A DNA stretch of 64,000 nucleotides from Rhizomys pruinosus (Eukaryota > Chordata > Mammalia > Rodentia > Spalacidae): contig VZQC01005745.1 in assembly GCA_009823505.1 (NCBI GenBank), positions 1,301,053-1,365,052 of the forward strand, given 5' to 3'. Positions 55,912-64,000 of this stretch are shown here, piece by piece. The notes beneath the pieces are model-generated. The model worked only from the letters and a program-made list of their open reading frames with translations. It had not been told where the DNA came from and did not search any database. Numbering within the stretch: the first letter of the stretch is position 1; each line of letters starts with the position of its first letter. The translations under genes and the position numbers were made by a program.

Positions 55912-56090
55912 CTGATGGGCGTGGTGGCTCACTCCACTAAACCCAGCACTTGGGAGGTACAGGCAGACACATCGCTGTGAGTTGGGAGGCCAGACTGGTC
56001 TACATCGCAGGTGTCAGGGTAGATAGAGCCACGTAGTGAGGGCCTGTCAAAAAAACCAAACCCAAAACAACAATGAAACAAAACAAAACC
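55912..56090 (+). repeat. B1 SINE, diverged
   Basis: gatgggcgtggtggctcac to a CAAAACAAAA-type tail. Confidence 0.82.
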
Positions 56091-56265
56091 CTTGAATTTT
56101 CCCCTCTAGAAAATCTGACCAAGAGCAACCCACTTCTACGTCACTTGAGCAGATGCAAAAGTTGGAACTGCGAGACTGTCTGACCTCACTATTGAGTCAC
56201 AGTGAAACGTTGGGTGGAGCTGTGGGATAGAAGCAAAAAGCTGTAGATCCAGGCCAGGAAAAAGC

Positions 56266-56280
56266 CTACAACTCCCAGCA
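56266..56280 (+). promoter_or_regulatory. ZNF143/THAP11-like motif 1
   Basis: ctacaactcccagca fits the ACTACAANTCCCAGNATGC family over its core. Confidence 0.6.
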
Positions 56281-56312
56281 GGGGCCGGATAGGCGGGTGG
56301 CGAGGCAGAGAA

Positions 56313-56323
56313 ACTACAATTCC
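56313..56323 (+). promoter_or_regulatory. ZNF143/THAP11-like motif 2
   Basis: actacaattcc, same orientation, 47 bases after the first. Confidence 0.6.
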
Positions 56324-56354
56324 TAAGAGGCGTCGCGCGTTAGGCGCGTGGCAG

Positions 56355-56362
56355 TGACGTCA
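56355..56362. promoter_or_regulatory. Consensus cAMP response element
   Basis: tgacgtca, the full palindrome bound by CREB/ATF factors. Confidence 0.75.
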
Positions 56363-56374
56363 CGAGGTCCGGCG

Positions 56375-56502
56375 CCGGCAGCTGATTCGGCCAGAGCTGC
56401 CAGCGGGGTGGTTGCTGCCGCTGGTTTGTTACAGCTGCTGGAACCTCCGCGGCCCGGATTCCCGGGCAGCTCTCCCAGGCCCTCGACCTCCGGCCCCGCG
56501 CG
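56375..56502 (+). other. Ormdl3: Ormdl3 non-coding exon 1
   Basis: The exon end is set by the donor gcgcg|gtgagt at 56502/56503; the 5' end is approximate. No in-frame start codon joins to exon 2, so this is 5' UTR. Intron 1 (56503-60135) follows. Confidence 0.65.
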
Positions 56503-57390
56503 GTGAGTCCAGACGGCTGGGCTCGGAGTGCTGAAGCCAGAAGGGCTTAGGGCTTGGAGGCTGCTGAGGAGGCATCCGGGCTGGAGGAGACCTGGGCAGA
56601 GTGGCGGGGGTGGAGGGAGTGCATCAGCCGGAGGAGTGCCTAATGGGGAAAGTGGGAGCCGGAGACCAGGAATGGAGCCCTTCATCTGGGGGCGGGGAGC
56701 GGCTGGGATAAAGGTTTGGTTGCCTCCTGGACTGAGTGAATGCGTGGAGATGGAGGTTGGGGCCCGGCCCCTGCAAGGCTCCAGTGCGAGGTAACAGGCT
56801 GGGGAGCAGACAGAAGGCCCCCTGGACGGAGATCCCAGGAGTCGTGAGGACTCTGTCTCCTTCCACCCTTCTTTGGTTAGTGGTGCTTCGCTTTTTTCCA
56901 TTCCACCTCTGTTGAATTCTGGAGGCTGTGCCGGGAGGGCAACGGTGGTCCCACGATTGGGGTGGGCGGAGAGAAAGAGACAGATTGCTAGCTGCATGGG
57001 CCTCTCGGTTGGGATCCCCAGGGAACAGGCCTGGATGACGGAAGGAGGTTTCCTGAGTCTTAACCTGAGGGAGAAATAGGAAGTGCTCACCTGTTGGCAG
57101 CACCCGGGATGAGGGGGGCAGGGAGTCGGGGGATGCGTTCTGGCCTGGTCTGACCGATTGGCTGGGCCAGGACAGTAAAGGTGAAAAGAGCTAGAGCAAA
57201 AAAGTGGTTAACAGAACGGAGTTGCTTCAGGCTCTGGCTCGATGCAGGTTATGAAACCACATCAGGGCTTGGTGCTGGCAGCTGTGGCAAAACTTTTCAG
57301 TCTCAGTTGCTTTGTTTATTTCTTCATTCTGGGAGAAGGGTGAGTTGATTACTAATGGGAATGACATGCATTCATGGCCATAGGAAAGTC
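56503..57390 (+). other. Ormdl3: Ormdl3 intron 1, proximal part
   Basis: GC-rich unique sequence. Long antisense open frames here (to 57103) are by-products of base composition. Confidence 0.5.
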
Positions 57391-57395
57391 TTAAA

Positions 57396-57639
57396 AAATT
57401 TTTTTTATTAATTTTATTTCTGTATGTGTATGAATGTACTGTCTGAATGCAAGTCTGTGCACCCGTGTCGTGCAACGCCGCGGAGGTCAGAAGAGGGTGT
57501 CTGATTCCCCTGCAACTGGAGTTCTCCTGGAATTGGAGTTTCAGACGGTTCTCGGCCGCCATGTGGGTGCTGGGGATCGAACCCAGGTCCTCTGCAAGAG
57601 TGGTCGGCGGTCTTAACCACTAGGCCATCTCTCCAGCCC
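57396..57639 (-). repeat. B3-type SINE
   Basis: Antisense, doubled segment, ending ccatctctccagcccc. gaaagtctta occurs on both sides (about 57384 and 57641). Confidence 0.95.
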
Positions 57640-57696
57640 CGAAAGTCTTAAGAATTCTTTCTATCTCCCAGTCTTTTCCTTAGTTTATCAGTCTTT

Positions 57697-57916
57697 TTAA
57701 AAAAAAATTTTATTTAATTTTGTATGTGTATGAATGTACTGTATGCATGCAGGTTTGTGCACCCGTGTCATGCAGTGCTGCTNTATGTGTATGAATGTAC
57801 TGTCTGCATGTAGGTTTGTGCACCTGTGTTGTGCAATGTGGGTGCTGGGGATAGAACCCAGGTCCTCTGCAAGAGCAGTTGGTGCTCTTAACCGCTAGGA
57901 CATCTCTCCAGCCCCC
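57697..57916 (-). repeat. Broken B3-type SINE(s) with an N
   Basis: A B3 tail portion (57697-57782) meets an N at 57783, and a second B3 tail portion restarts (57784). The second then jumps directly from gtgcaatg to gtgggtgctgggg, lacking the middle. This looks like two SINEs merged or a sequence collapse. Confidence 0.85.
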
Positions 57917-57929
57917 CTTTTTTGACTTC

Positions 57930-58035
57930 TTATTTTTTATTAATTTTTATTTATTTCTGTATGTGTATGAATGTACTGTCTGCATGCAAGTCTGAGCACC
58001 CATGTCGTGCAATGCCGCGGAGGTCAGAAGAGGGT
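57930..58035 (-). repeat. B3-type SINE tail part
   Basis: Antisense B3 cut at aggtcagaagagggt, where a B1 takes over without a spacer. Confidence 0.9.
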
Positions 58036-58173
58036 CTTTGAGACAGGGTCTCCTTTTAGCCCCAGCTGGCCTGGAGCTTGCTATGTAGACCAGGCTGGCC
58101 TTGAACTCACAGAGATCCACCTGCCTCTGCCTTCCAAGTGCTGGGATTTAAGGTGTGCACCATCACGCCTGGC
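58036..58173 (-). repeat. B1 SINE fused to B3
   Basis: ctttgagacagggtctcc to caccatcacgcctggc. Confidence 0.92.
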
Positions 58174-60135
58174 TGGAGTTTCCTCCTTTCAAGGCATCTA
58201 GTATTCAGACTTCAGAAAGAAGCTTCACGTGGTGGGGGGAGCGGTCAGTGAAGACATGTCTAGGCCTGGCTTAGACCATCAAGTTTTGTTGGATGCCCTG
58301 TTAGAGCCAGAAAAGGTTGTAGGTTCTTGTGATCTTGGGTTTCAGCCAGGCTTTTGGCACTCCAGGACAAAGTGCTAAAGAGTTCTGCCTGCATTGGTAC
58401 TACTGTAGGGCTAGCTTCTGGAAAGGGGCATCAGCTTCGGGTTAGACTTTGGAGGCTCCTCCCCTCACTGCTCAGCCCCTGCTCCTCATATGGAGGCTTT
58501 TACAAAGCAGTTGTCCCAGGGGCTGCGTTAGGCAACTGAAGCACCAAGACCTGAGAAGGTAAACAACTGATTTTCTAGTTCCTTGGGTTTCTGTTGGGGC
58601 CAATTATCTATCATAATGGGCCAGAGTTTGGGTCCCAGGAGCATCACTTCCAACAGGATGCACCCCAGGCCAACTCGTGTATATTTGCTTATTTGGAAAC
58701 TGTCGTGGCTCATATTTCCTGAGATCCCTGAGGTTGGAGCTGTTTGAGAAGCGGGAACTTGCTACCAATATCCTTCAAGTAAGGAATGGATACGAGAGAA
58801 TTCTGGCTCTTATGGAGACTTGGCTAGAATCCTAGCTGGATGAGATAGTATCTGAGTCTAGCAGGGAGGAGGAAGTCCAGAATATCTCCATCTAGGACCC
58901 CTTTGTGTACATCCAGCAAAGGTGGGGTTGTTACCTTGGGGTCTTAGGCAGGACCCTAAGGTGGAGAAATAGGGTACTCTGATGGCTTCTGTTCCCACCT
59001 TTTGCTGCTCAGAGGGCCCTTAGGAATCTGGGGACAGCCAAGCTCTGGGATAGGGCAGATCCTTCTCTTTCTGCCTCTTCTGCTGTCTTCTCGACACCGC
59101 AGGCTGCTGCTGCTGCTGTTTTCTGGGCATTGAGGGCAGCCGTTCTGGTCCATCCTACTTCAGAGCTTCCACCATTGGAGCTGGGCAAGGGAAGGGATGG
59201 TGTTAACGTACTCGAAGATGGGTGCCGAGAAGGGAGAAGTAGACAGGTGGGGCCAAGATGGAGGGCTGTAGGAGGGTGGCCACAGGCAAGGCTTTGTGTC
59301 CTTTGGAAGGATGTGCTGATATGGGTCCCACATCCCACCTATGAGAACTGTAGATTTGGCCAAGTGCTCTGTCCTACCCTCCTATCTCTGGTAGGGAAAA
59401 GGGTTCTGGTGGTTTGGCAGCAGAATGGTGGCACCCCAGGAGGGTTAGCCTGGGCAGCTGCCAAATGGACAAACTGTCCTGCCCTGCTGTAGGTCCAAGC
59501 AAATGTTGTTCCTACTCTGTTGCCTCTCTTCCTTCCTCTCTCAGCTCTGTCAGCCTGCCTGGGCCTAGGCTTGAGGAGACCCAGATTGGAGAATTAGAGG
59601 TGGTGGGAACAGTAGCCCCTAAGTACTTATCCACTGCTGGTTATGCCCCAGGTCTTGCCTCCTTTGACTCCTTTTAGGAAGGGAATAGAGTAGGAGATGT
59701 CTTTTACTGGGTCTACAGTGAGAGAGTGGGCAGAGCTGTTAGGCTGAATGAGAATTCTAGGGGAGCAGGCCTCTTTCCCCTCCCCTAGCTGGGGAAGAGG
59801 GTCTCAGGAATCCTGTAGGGGGTGAGATTGGGGAGTGGGTATTGATTTTTCTACCCTGGACTAGACACCTCTTGCCCTCCCAGGCTCTGTCAGCACTCAG
59901 TCCCAGTGGGATAATACACAGGACGCCCTGGTGCGCATCTGAGCCCAGCAGTGGGGAACAGCTAGAGCTAAGTCCATGTGCATTTCCTCCAGCTTCTAGG
60001 CTTGAGAATCAAAACAGTGGACGGCAGCGGTGTAGAGTTCTCAGGGAAGGAAGAACATGCCTCTCTGTGGGGTTCAGAGTGTGAGGGGGCAGGGAAAGTA
60101 GTGTGACCTGTCTCACCTGTGCTGCTTGTTTGCAG
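58174..60135 (+). other. Ormdl3: Ormdl3 intron 1, distal part
   Basis: Unique sequence with a short (CTG)n at about 59102-59118. No further exon recognised. Confidence 0.5.
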
Positions 60136-60334
60136 AGCAGCAGCCGAGAGGGGTGGCAGGATGAATGTGGGCACGGCGCACAGTGAGGTGAACCCCAACA
60201 CACGGGTGATGAACAGCCGCGGAATCTGGCTCTCCTATGTGCTGGCTATCGGACTCCTACACGTCGTGCTGCTGAGCATCCCCTTTGTGAGCGTCCCTGT
60301 TGTCTGGACCCTCACCAACCTCATCCACAACATG
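60136..60334 (+). CDS. Ormdl3: ORMDL3, coding exon 2 (residues 1-58)
   Basis: The acceptor tgtttgcag ends at 60135. A 25-base 5' UTR remnant is followed by ATG at 60161. The exon encodes [20 protein letters not shown] through [10 protein letters not shown], then the donor atg|gtgaga. ORMDL3 is a small endoplasmic-reticulum membrane protein that binds serine palmitoyltransferase and restrains sphingolipid synthesis. The N-terminal segment (including Asn13, implicated in ceramide sensing in this family) and the first two hydrophobic spans are here. The full protein from the three coding exons is 153 residues, the usual length, with no break. Confidence 0.98.
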
Positions 60335-60471
60335 GTGAGAGCCTGCCTGCCTCTGACATCTGGGCTGCACTGTATCAGAGCTGAGGGTGGGGGCAGCTTG
60401 TTGTGGGCCAGGTGGCAGGTGACATCCTGACAGTGTCTGTCACCAGAGTCCAGGCTCAGCTCTTGTTTCTC

Positions 60472-60498
60472 TGCTCTGCTCTGCTCTGCTCTGCTCTG
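60472..60498. repeat. (CTCTG)n short tandem repeat
   Basis: About five units in Ormdl3 intron 2. Confidence 0.93.
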
Positions 60499-61036
60499 CG
60501 GGTTCCAGTATACCTTCAGGAATCCAATCTACAGATTGCCTGTGTCTCCAGGACAGGGTAGACAGTGTTGGAGGATGGTCACCTGGGAGCTGACCCCCTG
60601 CTGCAGTGTGCCTCTGCAGCCTCTGGAGTCCTGGTGCCTAGTGGAATGCAGATCCTCTGCTCCCTAAAAGCTGTTGCTCTGTCCTGTGCTGATGAGCAAG
60701 CAGGGCTCTAGTCCTTTCCTTGCTTGGCCCTTCCAGCTGCCTTGGCACACAGAGAGAGGTTGGGCTGCAAGGGCAGTTTCTTTCTCCATTCCCATCTGTG
60801 GCCGGTGTCCCTCCCTCATGTGCTCTCCTCATGCCCGGCCTCTTTTTCTCCCAGGGTCCCCTTCTTCTCCTGCCAAACTTCCGGGTGCTCTATTGTAACA
60901 ATTATGATTGCTGTCTGAGCTGCCGTTCACCCAGGGGAGGTTGGCAGACCACTTGGACCTGTGTTTCTCTGTAGCTTGGGGCTGTGCTGGGGCCTGTTTG
61001 CCTTCTGTCCTCTCTGATGAATGCCTCTCCTTCCAG

Positions 61037-61188
61037 GGCATGTATATCTTCCTGCATACAGTAAAGGGGACGCCCTTCGAGACCCCGGACCAGGGCAAAG
61101 CAAGGTTGCTGACCCACTGGGAGCAGATGGACTATGGGGTCCAGTTCACGGCCTCTCGGAAATTTTTGACCATTACACCCATTGTCTT
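61037..61188 (+). CDS. Ormdl3: ORMDL3, coding exon 3 (residues 59-109)
   Basis: 152 nt after acceptor ccttccag; encodes [20 protein letters not shown] through FLTITPIV and leaves two bases of a Leu codon before the donor gtgagt. It is highly conserved, with nearly every residue as in human as far as I can recall. It forms the cytosolic loop and the start of the third span. Confidence 0.98.
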
Positions 61189-61503
61189 GTGAGTGCTTTC
61201 TCTGGGGGAGAACAGCAGCAGATGTAGTAAGGCTGGTAGGCTGTTGGTGTGGTTGGGAGGGAAGTAAAGTATCCCTGGGTTTCATACTGGGCCTTGGGCC
61301 CCGTGGCCCTGGATTTCCTGAATCCCCTATGAGTGAAACAGGCCAGGTCTAGGGTAAGGCAGGGGCTGTCAGGAGGGGCCTCGTTTGTCAGGGGGGCTTA
61401 TTGAAGGAGGCTACTGGGCACCCTCCCAATCCTTGCTGTCAGGATTCTGGGAGAGGAGGGGGCCTCCAGACATTCCTTCATATCTCCCCACCCACTCTCT
61501 CAG

Positions 61504-61639
61504 GTACTTCCTCACCAGCTTCTACACCAAGTATGACCAAGTCCATTTCATCGTCAACACTGTGTCCTTGATGAGTGTGCTCATCCCCAAGCTGCCCCAG
61601 CTCCATGGAGTCCGGATTTTTGGAATCAATAAATACTGA
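61504..61639 (+). CDS. Ormdl3: ORMDL3, coding exon 4 (residues 109-153, stop)
   Basis: 136 nt after acceptor ctctctcag; completes Leu, then [20 protein letters not shown] through [12 protein letters not shown] and TGA at 61637. Coding lengths 174+152+136 = 462 nt give 153 residues plus stop, all in phase. It contains the last membrane span and the conserved C-terminus. The AATAAA at 61627 is part of the codons for Asn-Lys and is not the mRNA end. Confidence 0.98.
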
Positions 61640-63082
61640 GGGTGTAGCTCCTTCCCCGGCCAGGTTGGCAGGGGAAGGATGGAGGGCCTTTGCTGTGATG
61701 CTGAAGACAGGAGCCTCTGACACTGCCGGAAATAGGGGTGTGCCCTTGGTCTGGCGTCCCCCTCGTTCCCCAGTAGCCGACTTGGAGTAGCTTGTAGTGG
61801 GGTTAGGGTAGGGCCCTTGGGCTCTAACCCATTCTGAAGTTTTTGATCTTTTCCTTTTGCCTTTTGAATAGGACACCATGGGGGTGGTCACGGAAGGGGC
61901 TGGGCTCCCTGGCTGACCATGGACCTGCAAGGTTGGGACAGGAAGCCAGGGAGAAACTCCTGTTGGCTTATTTACCCTCAGGCAGCCATAGCACTTTAGC
62001 CCGAGGAGGGGCAGAGGGACAGTGCGCTTCTGCATTGTTTCCCTTCAGTTCTTCAGTCTGTAGGGCAAAACTCACTGTTGCGTGTATATTGGAAACCTGC
62101 CTATGGCACACTGCCTCAGCCCTCTGGGTCGAGAGCTGCCTGATCCAAGTATGAGCCTTTGGTGGCTTCCCTGTAACCCACCCTAGGTATGGGTGGGTCA
62201 TAAGATGGGGGAAGTCAAGGAGAGGAAGGTAGGGCTGATGGCGACCCCTGGTCTAGGGGTAGAGGGGTAGGATGTTACTGCCCTGGTCCGGGAGTCTAGG
62301 GCAGGGGCAGGGATAGCGAGCTGAACCCTAGAGTGGGCTGGATGGCAGCAGTCAGCAGAGAGTGGTGTAGACGGGGCCTGGGGAGACGGTCAACCCAGCC
62401 TCCTTGGGCTGTGGGCTGGGAGGAGAGCTTGGAGAGTTAATTTATCCTCAGAATGGTAGCGACTGGGAAGGGAGGCCTTTGTGGGTTTGAAGCTCCTGGT
62501 AGCACGAGGGCTGTGCGTGTTGGGAAGAAGCTCGAGCCGTCTGAAGCCCATGCCCAACTTGACGCTTCCCTCTGCAGTGTGTGCGGAAGCTGGGACCTGG
62601 ACAGCAGCGGCCCTTCCCTGGGCCCTCACCTTGTGTCCTTGTGCAGGCTGTGCTGGGGCGGTGCACCTTGTGCGCAAGCACATGAGGAACTCTGAGGCCA
62701 TCTCCCCGGGAGGTCAGTGGGTTCCAGAGTGCTGCGGGACCTGTGCCTGAGCAGGGCAGTGGAAGGAGTGGCCTCGGGTGCTATCTCCTCAGCCCGGGGC
62801 GGGCGGGGGGAGGGCGGCCTGAGACTGGGCTGGAGAGGAGCCATCTTTTCCCTTCGCTGGTTCGACTGGGGGTGCGTTCTTTGGAAAGGTGTGATTGCCC
62901 AAGCTCTCTCTGAGGCTGCAGGGAGGAGAGGTCACTAGTCGTGTTTCCTCCCCTGGTCCCCACCCCCATGTATCATAGGGAACTTTCACCATAGGATCTT
63001 TCTAAGCAGTGTGAATAGGATTTTTACTCCCTTTGTACAGTATTCTGAAAAACGCAAATAAAAAGCAATGTGTTCCTGTTTA
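61640..63082 (+). other. Ormdl3: Ormdl3 3' UTR
   Basis: About 1.44 kb of unique, SINE-free sequence from the stop to just past the poly(A) signal, consistent with the roughly 2-kb mRNA known for this gene. Long antisense frames here are not supported as genes. Confidence 0.75.
63057..63062 (+). terminator. Ormdl3: Ormdl3 poly(A) signal
   Basis: AATAAA followed within about 20 bases by a GT-rich stretch (caatgtgttcctgtttaccc), a normal cleavage context. Confidence 0.8.
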
Positions 63083-63089
63083 CCCTGTG

Positions 63090-63950
63090 TCTGGCCTCTG
63101 CTTCCTGGAGGGGCCCCAGGGGAAGGGGTGGCAGTGTGGGCAGCAGCTCCTGCCCAGGCAGTGCTGGGGAGACTCTGGGGCAGCAGATTGGTTCTTCTGG
63201 CCTGGCAGAAAAAGTCCAAGGGGGGGTGTGAGGAAACTGGCGAAGGCCTTGGCAAGTCAGCAGAATTTGCTGCCTGTGCCTTTTGCCCTGATGTTCCTCG
63301 GGTTGGCGGGGAGCCTGGGGCTTCACAGGCTGTTTAGAATTCAGGACGGGACTGGGTGGCTAGAGAGGAGACACAGACACAGTGTTCCACATGGAGACTC
63401 TCTCACTGCCAGCTTCTCACTTTGAGGTCATTCCCAGTTGCTCCAGTCCTAGGAGGGCTGACTGTCGTCCTGGCTGTTGTGAGAGATTTCCATGCGCCCT
63501 CCCGCCATGATGGAGTGGGAGGGGAGGCAGTATCCCCAGGGCCTTTTGAGGCTCACACAGCCAGGAGAGGGAGGAGTGCTCTAGCAAGGAATCCTTATCT
63601 CCTGAAGACACTGGCCTTTCAGGGCGTCCTGTGCAGAATTACCTGCTGCTCTCTGGACGAAGTTCCCGGCAGGGGGAGGAGCTCCCTTCCCAGCAGCCCG
63701 GCTCTTCTGTGGCTTATGGCACCCTTGCAGTGGGGGTCAAGGAAGGTGGGATCTTTACTCCAGCCAGGCCGCACTGCGCCCTCCCCAAGAGGGCCTTCAG
63801 GGCTTTAGGAGGCGGGCAGCCCCTAGGCCCATTCCTGGGAGTAGACAGTCCACTTTCTTCCTTGGCCTCTAAAGCAGTCAGGGCGAGGTGCCAAGGTACT
63901 TGGACAATTATTTTTGTTTGAATCTCAGCTCTTCCACATAGAGGTGTGTG
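63090..63950. other. Downstream intergenic sequence
   Basis: Unique GC-rich sequence; no exon recognised. In other mammals Zpbp2 or Gsdmb follow further on. Confidence 0.4.
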
Positions 63951-63951
63951 G

Positions 63952-63968
63952 TTTTTTTTGTTGTTGTT

Positions 63969-64000
<32 letters not shown>
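63952..64000 (-). repeat. Poly-T run, probable start of a SINE tail
   Basis: ttttttttgttgttgttgg then at least 30 T to the window edge, the usual beginning of an antisense B1 or an L1 tail. Confidence 0.6.

Larger units (their letters stand above)
56260..56520 (+). promoter_or_regulatory. Ormdl3: Ormdl3 CpG-rich promoter
   Basis: GC-rich and CpG-dense, with no TATA box. It carries two ZNF143/THAP11-like motifs (56266 and 56313) and a perfect palindromic CRE (56355) just before the presumed transcription start. The exact start was not determined. Confidence 0.8.

Noticed and set aside
56323..57103. Long minus-strand frames (255 and 159 residues) over the Ormdl3 promoter and intron 1
   Set aside because: GC-rich CpG-island sequence has few stops; nothing suggests a divergent gene and the first frame crosses the Ormdl3 exon 1 donor.
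61478..62035. 185-residue minus-strand frame
   Set aside because: Shadow of Ormdl3 exon 4 and its 3' UTR.
1..64000. CRISPR arrays, tRNA/rRNA genes, phage or plasmid genes
   Set aside because: The only regular repeats are SINEs, microsatellites and one three-unit minisatellite; tRNA-like boxes belong to B3 SINEs.

Overview
This window is mammalian nuclear DNA from a muroid rodent. It is packed with B1 and B2/B3-type SINEs, L1 3' fragments and CA/GT microsatellites, and carries three protein-coding genes with spliced exons. A cricetid is my guess for the family, at low confidence: the B3 SINEs here differ from the mouse consensus I know. Gene content matches the GSDMA - LRRC3C - ORMDL3 block of human 17q12-q21 (mouse chromosome 11), read here with Gsdma and Lrrc3c on the minus strand and Ormdl3 on the plus strand.

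Region by region: (1) 1-15258 holds coding exons 4, 3 and 2 of gasdermin A on the minus strand (596-761, 4657-4837, 5035-5253), with SINE-rich introns and 5' flank, ending in a truncated L1 3' fragment and a single N at 15260. (2) 15271-29130 is a second, nearly collinear copy of 1281-15246. It repeats Gsdma exons 3 and 2 without a coding difference (18600-18780, 18975-19193) but lacks exon 4. Its differences from copy 1 are mostly small indels crowded into interspersed repeats, which looks more like unpolished, falsely duplicated assembly than an old gene duplication. (3) 29130-38000 is intergenic: the rest of the L1 fragment, a probable LTR, B1 clusters and two serial-insertion SINE nests. 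(4) 38020-41050 is Lrrc3c, a small leucine-rich-repeat membrane protein, minus strand. (5) 41050-56250 is intergenic, with a strong CTCF-like site at 41599 and many SINEs. (6) 56260-63085 is Ormdl3, with a CpG-rich promoter, non-coding exon 1, three coding exons giving an intact 153-residue protein, and a 3' UTR ending at a poly(A) signal at 63057.

The three genes share no operon-like logic. Gasdermin A is an epithelial pore-forming effector, ORMDL3 is an endoplasmic-reticulum regulator of sphingolipid synthesis, and LRRC3C is poorly studied. In human they form one regulatory neighbourhood linked to asthma. I found no prokaryotic element, CRISPR array, tRNA or rRNA gene, and no new protein system. 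The most notable signals are the 14-kb duplication with an N at its junction, SINEs inserted repeatedly at the same target, a TSD-bracketed 870-bp retro-insert that I could not name, and the Ormdl3 promoter motif cluster.
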